Shown here in pieces: positions 54,066 to 62,421 of a DNA stretch of 64,000 nucleotides. The position numbers and the translations under genes were made by a program. Under the pieces are notes generated by a model. The model was given only the letters and a program-made list of their open reading frames with translations. It was not told where the DNA came from and did not search any database. This DNA comes from Marinifilum sp965230805 (GTDB lineage: Bacteria > Bacteroidota > Bacteroidia > Bacteroidales > Marinifilaceae), in assembly GCF_965230805.1 (NCBI RefSeq), contig NZ_OZ246019.1, positions 372,001 through 436,000 on the forward strand, read 5' to 3'. The stretch's first letter is position 1; the number at the start of each line of letters is the position of its first letter.

Positions 54066-56197
54066 TGTCGTATAACCTATTATCAGAACCAATTCGTAAA
54101 TATATCCGTGATAAACGGTGGGAATCGTTGCGTCCAATTCAGGCAGCAGCAATTTCGAAAATAATTTCGTCTGATAATAACTACATTCTTGCATCACGAA
54201 CAGCATCAGGAAAAACAGAGGCAGCATTTTTACCAATTCTATCTAAAGCCGATTTTAATGCGGTAGGTGTTCAGGTGCTTTACATTTCTCCATTAATTGC
54301 ATTAATAAATGACCAGTTCTATCGAATTGAAGATTTGTGTAAAGATTTGGAGATTTCGGTTACGAAATGGCATGGAGAAGCAAAGAAATCTTTAAAAACC
54401 AACCTGATAAAGAATCCAAACGGCATTGTTTTAATAACTCCTGAATCATTGGAAGCAATGTTTGTTAATGCTCCCTACAATGTTTCAACGTTATTTGGCA
54501 ATTTGAAATATATCGTAATTGATGAAATCCATTCATTTCTTGGCGTTGACAGAGGATTACAGTTAATGTCAATCCTTTCAAGAATACAACAGGTCAACAG
54601 AAACAAAATAACTACAATAGGTTTATCAGCTACCATTGGAGACGATAATTACATTGAGGCTAAACGAATCACAGGTGATATTGATTCAACAAAAATTCTT
54701 TTAGATAGAGCAAAAAAAGAAACGGAAGCTAAATTCAAATATTTTAAGAATAGCTCTGCCGAATTATCCTTGGATTTGCTAAAGGATTTATACAAGGAAA
54801 CAGCTTCAAATAAAGTGTTGATTTTCCCAAATAGCCGAGGAAGAACTGAAGAGGTTGCTGTAAAACTTCGCAAAATCTCAGATAGAGTAAACGGACATAA
54901 GTTCTATTACTCCCACCACTCTTCGGTTGATAAGGAAATTCGTGAGGGTATTGAGCATTTTGCAAAAAGCAATGAGCGATTTAATTTCTGCATTTCTTGT
55001 ACTTCAACATTAGAACTTGGGATAGATATTGGCACAGTTGATAAGATTGTACAAATTGATTCTACGCATTCAGTTGCTTCATTGGTTCAACGAATTGGGC
55101 GAAGTGGACGACGAGAAGGAGAAAAAAGCATTGTCAACTTATATGCTACAGATAAATGGAGTTTGTTGCAATCATTAGCTTGTTGGAATCTTTATAAGTC
55201 TGAGTTTTTAGAGCCGATTAACACAGCTCAAAAACCTTTTGATATTCTTTTACATCAGTTATTATCAGTTGTAAAGCAACTTTCTGGTTGTTCAAGAACA
55301 GAATTATTTAAACGACTAAGAATTAATCCAACATTTATAGAGATTTCTGAAACCGAAATACAAAGCTTGATTGATAAGTTCATAGAACTGGACTATTTAG
55401 AAAAGGTTGACCGTGAACTGATACTTGGTATTGAAGGTGAAAATATTGTAAATTCTCGTGAGTTTTATAGTGTTTTCAAAACCGAACCAAATTTTAAAGT
55501 AATTCATTCGGGTAAAAAGATTGGAGATATTCCATTCTCTCCGCAGGTAAGGATTGACGAAAATATTCTACTTGCTGCAAAGATTTGGAAGATAAAAGAT
55601 ATTGACTTTAAAGGTTCAAAAATCATTGTAATTCCAGCTCGCGATGGAAAGAAACCAAAATTCTTCGGCGGAGGTGGTAATATTCATAAGCAGATTCGGG
55701 AAGAAATGCTTAGAATACTAAAAAGCAATGAAAATTACACCGAATTAGATGATAGCAGTAGTGAAGTTATTACCGAAATGAGGCATGATTTTAAAGGGTT
55801 TGCTATCAATGACTTTAAATATGATTGCCCTTTAATTGAAAAAGAAGGAAAGCTTTTATTATACACATTTACAGGTTCAAAGATTAATAAAAGTTTGAAT
55901 TTCTTGTTAGCGTTAACAGGTATTGAACCATCCATTGATGACCATAGTAGTTCTTTTGAACTAGTAATAGATAAATCTGTATTTAGAGAACTGGTAAAAG
56001 AAGTCAACACGAAATATGAAAAGATTAACGATTACTTGATAGCAGAACTTAAAGAGAATGAATCATTAATTGGATTTTCTAAATGGGGAGAATTTTTACC
56101 ATTGGAATATCAAGCTGATATTGTAAAAGAAAGATATTATGATTTTGAAAATGCTATTGATTTGATAAATAATATGAACTTAATTGAAACCGAGTGA
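54065..56197 (+). CDS. DEAD/DEAH-box helicase (Lhr/BrxHI-like)
   Basis: A 710-aa superfamily 2 helicase. Q-motif-like RPIQAAAI, Walker A RTASGKT (45-51), Walker B DEIH (153-156), SAT motif LSATIGDD (about 186), then the helicase C domain with VQRIGRSGRR (motif VI, about 342-351). The C-terminal 330 residues are not recognised. Similar to the Lhr-like helicase BrxHI that goes with BrxD ATPases. It is last of the three-gene operon. The cassette end GCAGCTA follows about 200 bp later. Confidence 0.88.
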   Translation: MSYNLLSEPIRKYIRDKRWESLRPIQAAAISKIISSDNNYILASRTASGKTEAAFLPILSKADFNAVGVQVLYISPLIALINDQFYRIEDLCKDLEISVTKWHGEAKKSLKTNLIKNPNGIVLITPESLEAMFVNAPYNVSTLFGNLKYIVIDEIHSFLGVDRGLQLMSILSRIQQVNRNKITTIGLSATIGDDNYIEAKRITGDIDSTKILLDRAKKETEAKFKYFKNSSAELSLDLLKDLYKETASNKVLIFPNSRGRTEEVAVKLRKISDRVNGHKFYYSHHSSVDKEIREGIEHFAKSNERFNFCISCTSTLELGIDIGTVDKIVQIDSTHSVASLVQRIGRSGRREGEKSIVNLYATDKWSLLQSLACWNLYKSEFLEPINTAQKPFDILLHQLLSVVKQLSGCSRTELFKRLRINPTFIEISETEIQSLIDKFIELDYLEKVDRELILGIEGENIVNSREFYSVFKTEPNFKVIHSGKKIGDIPFSPQVRIDENILLAAKIWKIKDIDFKGSKIIVIPARDGKKPKFFGGGGNIHKQIREEMLRILKSNENYTELDDSSSEVITEMRHDFKGFAINDFKYDCPLIEKEGKLLLYTFTGSKINKSLNFLLALTGIEPSIDDHSSSFELVIDKSVFRELVKEVNTKYEKINDYLIAELKENESLIGFSKWGEFLPLEYQADIVKERYYDFENAIDLINNMNLIETE

Positions 56198-56212
56198 TAT
56201 GCAGCCCACACA

Positions 56213-56265
56213 GCCAAGCACATTTGCAATTCGCACAAGCCAACACACGTCCAAAAATTACAAAA
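56213..56265 (+). repeat. Dispersed repeat with GCACATTTGCAA-like sequence, copy 2
   Basis: GCACATTTGCAATTCGCACA, then AAAAATTACAAAAGAGC, related to 50203-50285. The two copies bracket the three-gene operon inside its cassette. Confidence 0.55.
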
Positions 56266-56401
56266 GAGCTTGTCTGTCTGCCACCGCTTTTTTGCCGACC
56301 CTAAAAACTATTTTTTTCGGGAACAGCAGTGCTTCGATTGAGCGATTTAGTGATTGTAAAAGACTGATAATTAACTAATAATGAATGAATACCAGCAGCT
56401 A

Positions 56402-58317
56402 ATCGAGTAGGCAGCCGCTAGGCCATTAGCCTAGCGGAGAACCTCTCACACCACTGTACGTACGGGTCTCGTATACAGCGGTTCGTTAAGTTGTGGGGAA
56501 ATTTTCTTGTAAATGTCAAGCATTGATTCGTAGCCACGCTTCTTCAATCGATCAAGAGTAATTGTAGTTCCAAGTATTGGACTTCGAGCAATTGCCCAAC
56601 CTCCCATTCGAGAACGAGACCATGCATAGGCTTGACCCTGTTCTATTCCTAAACGAATCAGGTTTTTCCTTTTTCGTTCAGGCTTTTTCCAATGATGCCA
56701 GATACAATATCTGAGCCTGTTACGAACCCATCCATCAACATCTTGAAGTTTAACCAGCATACTAGCCATTCGGAAGTTGTTTACCCAACCTCTTTGAACC
56801 TCAGCAAGTTTTTGAATACGTTCTTCAAAACTCATAGGAGTCGTTTTGCGGGTGATGGTTTTTAGCTTTTGCTTTAAGTTTTTCCAACTCTTTTTGGAAA
56901 CTACCAATTGATATTTGCCTCGTTCCCCTTTCTTGTAGGTTGGTACAAAGCCAAACCCTAAAAGGATGAAGTGAACTGGTCGGCGAATTCCACTCTTTTC
57001 CCTGTTGATTTTTAATTTTAGCTTGTCTCTTAAAAACTTGTAAATCGAATTCCCAACTTGTCGGGCTTGCGATTTTGTTTTAAAATAAATGCTAAAATCA
57101 TCCGCATAGCGTACAAAGCGTAAGTTCTGGCGTTCCAGTTCTCTGTCCAGTTCATGCAACATGATATTGGACAAAAGAGGACTTAGTGGACTACCTTGTG
57201 GTACTCCTTTTCTTCGTTTGACCAGTTTGCCTTCAATTAAAATCGGGGCTCGCAGCCATTTACGAATCAGGCGCATTGTTTCTCTGCATTTTATCTTTCG
57301 ATAAAGTAACTGCAATAGGTAGCAGTGATCCACTTCATCAAAGAAAGTTTGCAGGTCGATATCTACAATATGCTGAAAGCCATCGTTAATATATCCCTGT
57401 GCTTTCATGACTGCCTGATGCAGACTTCGCTTTGGTCGAAATCCAAAACTATTGTCTGAGAATTCAAACTCGAATTTTGCCGTGATGATCTGCAATACCG
57501 CTTGCTGAAGCAAACGATCGGTTACGGTCGGAATACCCAATAAGCGCATCTTTCCGTTCCCTTTTGGAATCTCCACACCTAAAATCGCATGGGGCAAATA
57601 CTTTCCTGTACGAACCTTTTCAGTCAGCTCATCCCGATTAATCGACATGAGGTCTGTAAGTTTGGTTACAGGCATATGATCAACACCTGCAGAACCGTGG
57701 TTCTTTTGAACCCCGTACATGGCTCGTAATAAGTTCTTGCCTGTTAGTATTTGCTCAATCATTTTAATTACTTTTTCCCTGTTCCGCTTAATGCAAGGCT
57801 AGAATCATAAGAAAGCTTCCTTGCAACATTTGGAACAACTTAACGTTCAACCCTTCACTATTTTGTGAGACCTCCATGGTTTCTATTCATGGCTCGTTAC
57901 CAATAGCTAATATGGTATCTGCTGACTTCTCAGTACAACTAACCCGTAGTTCCTGAGATATCCCCCGGTAAGAGCATTTTCCTTCCTCCAATTCCTGCCT
58001 GATCTACTACTTTGGTGTTTCTCTAAAAAAGAGTTAGGACGTCGACATGATGTGCTGCCTTATCCAACCTCATAGCCTCATATCAGGTTCCTGTTCGTCA
58101 GTACCGGATTTTGTAGTCTCGCTTCCTTCAGTGCATACCTCACGGTAAACCACCTTGCGACTTACTAATGCTTCCCAGAGTCACCTCGGCACATAAGGGA
58201 CTTACACCCTCTGGAAAATTAACATACTTATTGTTAGCTCTTTTGACTAAATATTTGCATATTTAAACTTTTTCAAGAGCTTACAAATAAGTGTGCTCTT
58301 GCTCATGCAGGGCACAC
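56402..58317 (-). mobile_element. Group II intron with reverse transcriptase, inserted in an attC-like site
   Basis: A 1916-bp minus-strand intron. The 5' end is GTGTGCCC at 58310-58317 (GUGYG consensus) and the 3' end is CTACTCGAT at 56402-56410 (AY end). Domain V is visible as CGAGACCCGTACGTACAG next to the maturase stop, and domain VI as a stem before the 3' end. Deleting 56402-58317 joins GCAGCTA to AC and restores GCAGCTAAC, the exact complement of the cassette start GTTAGCTGC. On the intron strand the target is TGT|TAG within the palindromic site, as for group IIC introns of the attC-targeting type. The intron is antisense to the cassette genes. Confidence 0.92.
56446..57762 (-). CDS. 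ltrA: Group II intron reverse transcriptase/maturase
   Basis: A 438-aa RT. RT motifs: GIPTVTDRLLQQAV, SFGFRPKRSLHQAV, DIDLQTFFDEVDH, KGVPQGSPLSPLLSNI, and the catalytic YADD at 219-222. A group II maturase (domain X) region follows at about 290-365. There is no HNH endonuclease domain, as in IIC-type introns that insert by hairpin recognition. The last residues (LYTRPVRTVV) are encoded inside intron domain V. ATG start at 57760-57762. It may also serve the three ORF-less introns nearby. Confidence 0.95.
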   Translation of the reverse strand: MIEQILTGKNLLRAMYGVQKNHGSAGVDHMPVTKLTDLMSINRDELTEKVRTGKYLPHAILGVEIPKGNGKMRLLGIPTVTDRLLQQAVLQIITAKFEFEFSDNSFGFRPKRSLHQAVMKAQGYINDGFQHIVDIDLQTFFDEVDHCYLLQLLYRKIKCRETMRLIRKWLRAPILIEGKLVKRRKGVPQGSPLSPLLSNIMLHELDRELERQNLRFVRYADDFSIYFKTKSQARQVGNSIYKFLRDKLKLKINREKSGIRRPVHFILLGFGFVPTYKKGERGKYQLVVSKKSWKNLKQKLKTITRKTTPMSFEERIQKLAEVQRGWVNNFRMASMLVKLQDVDGWVRNRLRYCIWHHWKKPERKRKNLIRLGIEQGQAYAWSRSRMGGWAIARSPILGTTITLDRLKKRGYESMLDIYKKISPQLNEPLYTRPVRTVV

Positions 58318-58447
58318 ACACGCGGTCATAAAACATTGGGAGTTAAGAGGTTAATTAAACCTCAGTTCTCGCATCAAAGTTTATTGTATTTTGATAGTGA
58401 AGCAGCTCCGAATTTCCCAACGTTTCATACCGCCATCCGTTAGCAAA
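58318..58447 (+). repeat. attC-like site after the TerB/ATPase/helicase cassette (right part)
   Basis: The left half R'' (GCAGCTA, 56395-56401) is cut from the rest by the group II intron. The right part starts AC (58318), then GCGGT...TTGGGA, loop, TCCCAACGTTT...ACCGC, and ends CATCC-GTTAGCAAA (58439-58447). The stem arms match with a few bulges. GTTAGCAAA opens the next cassette. Confidence 0.8.
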
Positions 58448-58482
58448 CATTTAATCACCATTAAATTGATTAATACTAAAAA

Positions 58483-59007
58483 TTGAATAAAGTGAATGAA
58501 AATTTAAGAATCCGTCGAATTGTTAGTATGCTTTTAGATCATTTTATTATGTGTATGATAATAGTACCTCCAATGATAATGCTTGCAACAACTGGAGAAG
58601 GTAAAACAGAAGGACTAGACAATAAATATGGAGTATTTATATTCTACTTTTTTATTTTCATTTATCTAAATAAAGATTTTTTCCAAGGAAAGAGCATCGC
58701 GAAAAGAATATTAGGATATCAAATAGTTGACCGAAAACGATGTGTAACCGCAAATGAATTTCAATGCTTTATTAGGAATCTTACCATTTGTATAGCTTGG
58801 CCTTTAGAAGTAATAATTAGCTTATTCAATCCACAAAGAAGAATAGGAGATTTTCTTGCAAATACTATGGTTATTAAAACTGAAAAACAAAAAATTAAAT
58901 TAATTATTACTGATATAAAAACTGCCAAATTAAAGCTGAATTATATTGGCATTATACTAATAGCAATAGTTTACTTTTATGGACTTAACCTGTTATTTAT
59001 TGAATGA
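58483..59007 (+). CDS. RDD-family membrane protein (cassette gene)
   Basis: A 174-aa protein of the RDD type: start RIRRIVSMLLDHFIMCMIIV (Arg and Asp of the family name), helix, FFQGKSIAKRILGYQIVD, then FNPQRRIGDFLANTMVI, with three or four membrane helices. Function of RDD proteins is varied and unclear. No ATG fits; TTG 58483 or GTG 58492 is the start. The cassette starts at GTTAGCAAA (58439) and ends at TTTGCTA|AC around the next intron. Confidence 0.8.
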   Translation: MNKVNENLRIRRIVSMLLDHFIMCMIIVPPMIMLATTGEGKTEGLDNKYGVFIFYFFIFIYLNKDFFQGKSIAKRILGYQIVDRKRCVTANEFQCFIRNLTICIAWPLEVIISLFNPQRRIGDFLANTMVIKTEKQKIKLIITDIKTAKLKLNYIGIILIAIVYFYGLNLLFIE

Positions 59008-59021
59008 AAAACGATTTGCTA

Positions 59022-59689
59022 ATCGAGTAGATGGCCAGTGAGCTAACAGCCCACTGGTACACCTCTCACACCACCGTACGTACGGGTCTCGTATACGGCG
59101 GTTCGTTAGGTATCAGTGTCATCGCTCTTTACACCAACAACACCTTTGCCCGATTTTAGAATAAGGCTAGACTCAAATAAATGAGAGCTTCCTTATTGAA
59201 TTTAAGACAACCTAACGTTCAGCCCTTCGCTACTTTGTGAGACCTCCACAGTTTCTATTTGTGGCTCATTTCCCGTAACTACTATGGCTTCTGCTGACTT
59301 CTTGTCATAACCAACTCGTGGTTGACAAGATCTCCCCTGGTAAGAGCATTTTCCTTCCTCCAATTCCTGCCTGATCTACTACTTTGGTGTTTCTCTAAAA
59401 AAGAGTTAGGACGTCGACATGATGTGCTGCCTTATCCAACCTCATAGCCTCATATCAGGTTCCTGTTCGTCAGTACCGGATTTTGTAGTCTCGCTTCCTT
59501 CAGTGCATACCTCACGGTAAACCACCTTGCGACTTACTAATGCTTCCGAGAGTCACCTCGGCACATAAGGGACTTGCACCCTCTGGAAAATTAACATACT
59601 TATTGTTAGCTCTTTTGACTAAATATTTGCATATTTAAACTTTTTCAAGAGCTTACAAATAAGTGTGCTCTTGCTCATGCAGGGCACAC
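59022..59689 (-). mobile_element. ORF-less group II intron, copy 2
   Basis: 668 bp, minus strand, 5' GTGTGCCC (59682-59689), 3' CTACTCGAT (59022-59030). It keeps the 5' region, domain V (CGTACGTACGG) and domain VI (CCAGTGGGC / GCTCACTGG stem) but no RT gene. Removal joins TTTGCTA to AC, giving TTTGCTAAC, the complement of the cassette start GTTAGCAAA. Confidence 0.9.
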
Positions 59690-59816
59690 ACAAAAGTTAA
59701 AATTAAAGGGCGGTGACGCTCAACTAGATAATGTAACAAAAACAATAAGCGTAAGCGGTTTTGATAAGGCAGTAGTTTTAAATCGCCCTCAAATTTTAGC
59801 AAGACCGTTGTGTGCC
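59690..59816 (+). repeat. attC-like site after the RDD cassette (right part)
   Basis: R'' TTTGCTA is at 59015-59021, before the intron. Right part: AC, AAAATTAAAGGGCGGT, loop with a possible inner stem, ATCGCCCTCAAATTTTAGC, and R' GTTGTGTGCC at 59807-59816. The arms GGGCG/CGCCC and AAATT/AATTT pair. Confidence 0.8.
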
Positions 59817-60317
59817 ATTAGTAAAAACGACCTATTGACAAAGACAATTCAAATAATATTTAAGCATTACTTAATTGGATTGACCGCCATAATAATTGGA
59901 ACGTGGATAATTGGAGAAATCCCAAGATGGTACACGATAGAACGAGATCTTATGGAGTGGATTGTTTCCATTATATCTATTCCGTTAATCGGACTGTTCT
60001 TCTCATGGAGGACAAAGATCCGACTTCAACGAACTGAACGAAAACTGTATTTCTATTCGGTTCTGATTCTCTTCATGACTTGGATATTAACATTGTATTC
60101 AAAAGCGGTTTTCACGGGACTTTACGCGACTTTTGAAAAAGGACAAGAGCAAGTTCTTGAAGCTATTGCAGGATATACAATTTATCAGCTTTGGATTTAT
60201 GGCGGACTCGGACTAATCCATGGTTTAGTAGGCGGAATATTATTGAATTACGACTTGAAAAATAATTTAGAAAGAATAAAAAACGGCACACAATCGAGTA
60301 GATGGCCAGTGAGCTAA
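59808..60317 (+). CDS. Small membrane protein of unknown function (cassette gene, 3' end altered by intron)
   Basis: A 169-aa protein with four hydrophobic helices (about 19-36, 46-64, 80-98, 122-146). I do not recognise the family. The likely start is TTG 59835, or TTG 59808, which lies in the cassette core itself. The last residues (SRWPVS) and the stop codon are supplied by the group II intron sequence. Without the intron the frame would run on about 25 codons into the attC-like site. Confidence 0.6.
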   Translation: MCAISKNDLLTKTIQIIFKHYLIGLTAIIIGTWIIGEIPRWYTIERDLMEWIVSIISIPLIGLFFSWRTKIRLQRTERKLYFYSVLILFMTWILTLYSKAVFTGLYATFEKGQEQVLEAIAGYTIYQLWIYGGLGLIHGLVGGILLNYDLKNNLERIKNGTQSSRWPVS

Positions 60318-60960
60318 CAGCCCACTGGTACACCTCTCACACCACCGTACGTACGGGTCTCGTATACGGCGGTTCGTTAGGTATCAGTGTCATCGCTCTT
60401 TACACCAACAACACCTTTGCCCGATTTTAGAATAAGGCTAGACTCAAATAAATGAGAGCTTCCTTATTGAATTTAAGACAACCTAACGTTCAGCCCTTCG
60501 CTACTTTGTGAGACCTCCACAGTTTCTATTTGTGGCTCATTTCCCGTAACTACTATGGCTTCTGCTGACTTCTTGTCATAACCAACTTGTGGTTGACAAG
60601 ATCTCCCCTGGTAAGAGCATTTTCCTTCCTCCAATTCCTGCCTGATCTACTACTTTGCTGTTTCTCTAAAAAAGAGTTAGGACGTCGACATGATGTGCTG
60701 CCTTATCCAAGCTCATAGCCTCATATCAGGTTCCTGTTCGTCAGTACCGGATTTTGTAGTCTCGCTTCCTTCAGTGCATACCTCACGGTAAACCACCTTG
60801 CGACTTACTAATGCTTCCCAGAGTCACCTCGGCACATAAGGGACTTACACCCTCTGGAAAATTAACATACTTATTGTTAGCTCTTTTGACTAAATATTTG
60901 CATATTTAAACTTTTTCAAGAGCTTACAAATAAGTGTACTCTTGCTCATGCAGGGCACAC
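60293..60960 (-). mobile_element. ORF-less group II intron, copy 3
   Basis: 668 bp, minus strand, nearly identical to copy 2. It has GTGTGCCC (60953-60960) and CTACTCGAT (60293-60301). Removal joins GGCACACA to AC, giving GGCACACAAC, the exact complement of the cassette start GTTGTGTGCC. Confidence 0.9.
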
Positions 60961-61088
60961 ACACGCAATATACGTAAGCCGGGTGATGTGGGTAATTAAA
61001 ACTTTTGTACATTTAATAAAAATTGTAACGGGTTGATAAGTAGGTGCTCCGAAATCCTGGCCTCCGCATATTGCCACCGTTAGGTGCC
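60961..61088 (+). repeat. attC-like site after the small membrane-protein cassette (right part)
   Basis: R'' GGCACACA at 60285-60292 lies before the intron. Right part: ACAC, GCAATATACG..AAGCCGGG, loop, CCTGGCCTCCGCATATTGC, then R' GTTAGGTGCC at 61079-61088. The arms GCAATAT/ATATTGC and GGCC/GGCC-type pairs match with small bulges. GTTAGGT fits the canonical GTTRRRY. Confidence 0.82.
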
Positions 61089-61125
61089 ATTAGACAAAAC
61101 GCTACGAACGACTTAAACTTTAAAT

Positions 61126-62412
61126 ATGATTAAACAAATCAAAGATTCTCTTAGGGAATTATTTTTATTTTTTAGAAACCCAGATGATAAACCCTCGAGT
61201 AATCAGACATTAAGAGAAAAATCCTTAAAACTATTTTTGATTTTAATATTAGACCTTGCGATTGCGAGTCTATTTGCATTAGTATTATCAGCACTTGAGA
61301 AACAAGGATTGTTCTCAATGGAAAACCATAAGATAATAGAACTCCTAAAGTCAATGCCCAAGGGCGTAGTTTTTATTTCCTTTATAATTTTTGTACCAAT
61401 TATTGAAGAACTTATATTCAGATTATATCTGCGATATAAAAACAATTATCTTCTTCGATTGATTGTTTCACTTTTTTATGTGGCAGGAAAAAACAGGAAA
61501 GAACGTATTGAAAAACAAATAAAGAAAGTATGGTATAAAAAATATGGTTATATATTTTATTTCTCCGCAATTTTGTTTGGGTTTGTACATATTTTCAACT
61601 TTAATTCAGACAAAAACCTATTACTACTTTTTCCTATAATAACTGCTCCACAAATATTCCTTGGATTGTTTGCTGGCTATTTAAGAGTACGTTTTAATTT
61701 GATTTGGGGATATTTTTTACATGCCATTCATAATTTGGTATTGCTTCTACCATTTCTCCTAGCAGGTAATAGTATTGGGTTATTAAATACTGATACAAAC
61801 GAATATTCCATAAAAATAGAGGAGGTTTTTCAAAAGGATAATAAACAAGTAGCAAAATATTTTCCTGATTCAGTTTATTTTCAAAATTATAAGTTAAAGG
61901 ATATTATCGCATACACGTCAAAAATGGATAATTGGTTGATTGAAGGAAACAACCTGGGCAAAATGAATCAAATACTTAATGTAGGATTTAAGAATAAAAT
62001 AGATTCTAATTCGGTTGATAGACAGATTATTGAAAATGAATTGATTAGCTTATATAATTTTAAAATAGAAAATAAAAATAGAATTGATAGTGTTTGGACT
62101 ATATTTATAGAGGATTCCTTAAAGCTAAATCAATTTAAAACAGATTCCATTAAAGGAAATTATTGGAGTTATTCAAATGACAGTGCAATCATTCATAGAG
62201 TTAATTTTGCAGGAATAGCTTTAGCAATACAAAACTCCCAAAAAAAGAAAGTATTTCTAAAAGACAATATTGCAGGAAGATTTAACATTAGACTAAATAC
62301 TAAGAACTTAAAAGACCTTAGAATGGAATTAGATTCAATTTATGGTGTTAGTTTAGTTGAATCCATAGCAACAATTGAATATTTGAATATGAATTTTGAA
62401 AACAAAGAATAA
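61126..62412 (+). CDS. CPBP-family intramembrane protease (cassette gene)
   Basis: A 428-aa protein. The first 230 residues are membrane-spanning with the CPBP/Abi motifs: EELIFR (Glu94-Arg99, EExxxR), FGFVHIF (His155) and HAIHN (about 205-209). The remaining 200 residues are soluble and not recognised. This C-terminal extension is longer than most CPBP proteases. Members process prenylated proteins or give bacteriocin or phage immunity. The stop codon TAA lies beside the cassette end GGCACCTA|AC. ATG 61126 follows the cassette core by about 40 bp. Confidence 0.85.
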   Translation: MIKQIKDSLRELFLFFRNPDDKPSSNQTLREKSLKLFLILILDLAIASLFALVLSALEKQGLFSMENHKIIELLKSMPKGVVFISFIIFVPIIEELIFRLYLRYKNNYLLRLIVSLFYVAGKNRKERIEKQIKKVWYKKYGYIFYFSAILFGFVHIFNFNSDKNLLLLFPIITAPQIFLGLFAGYLRVRFNLIWGYFLHAIHNLVLLLPFLLAGNSIGLLNTDTNEYSIKIEEVFQKDNKQVAKYFPDSVYFQNYKLKDIIAYTSKMDNWLIEGNNLGKMNQILNVGFKNKIDSNSVDRQIIENELISLYNFKIENKNRIDSVWTIFIEDSLKLNQFKTDSIKGNYWSYSNDSAIIHRVNFAGIALAIQNSQKKKVFLKDNIAGRFNIRLNTKNLKDLRMELDSIYGVSLVESIATIEYLNMNFENKE

Positions 62413-62421
62413 CGGCACCTA

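Noticed and set aside
56184..56378. Short frame after the helicase gene
   Set aside because: It consists of the second dispersed-repeat copy and cassette-end sequence, and has no domain.
59022..59689. The 668-bp repeats as insertion sequences
   Set aside because: They have no inverted ends or target duplication. Ends, domain V and exact restoration of the palindromic target identify ORF-less group II introns.
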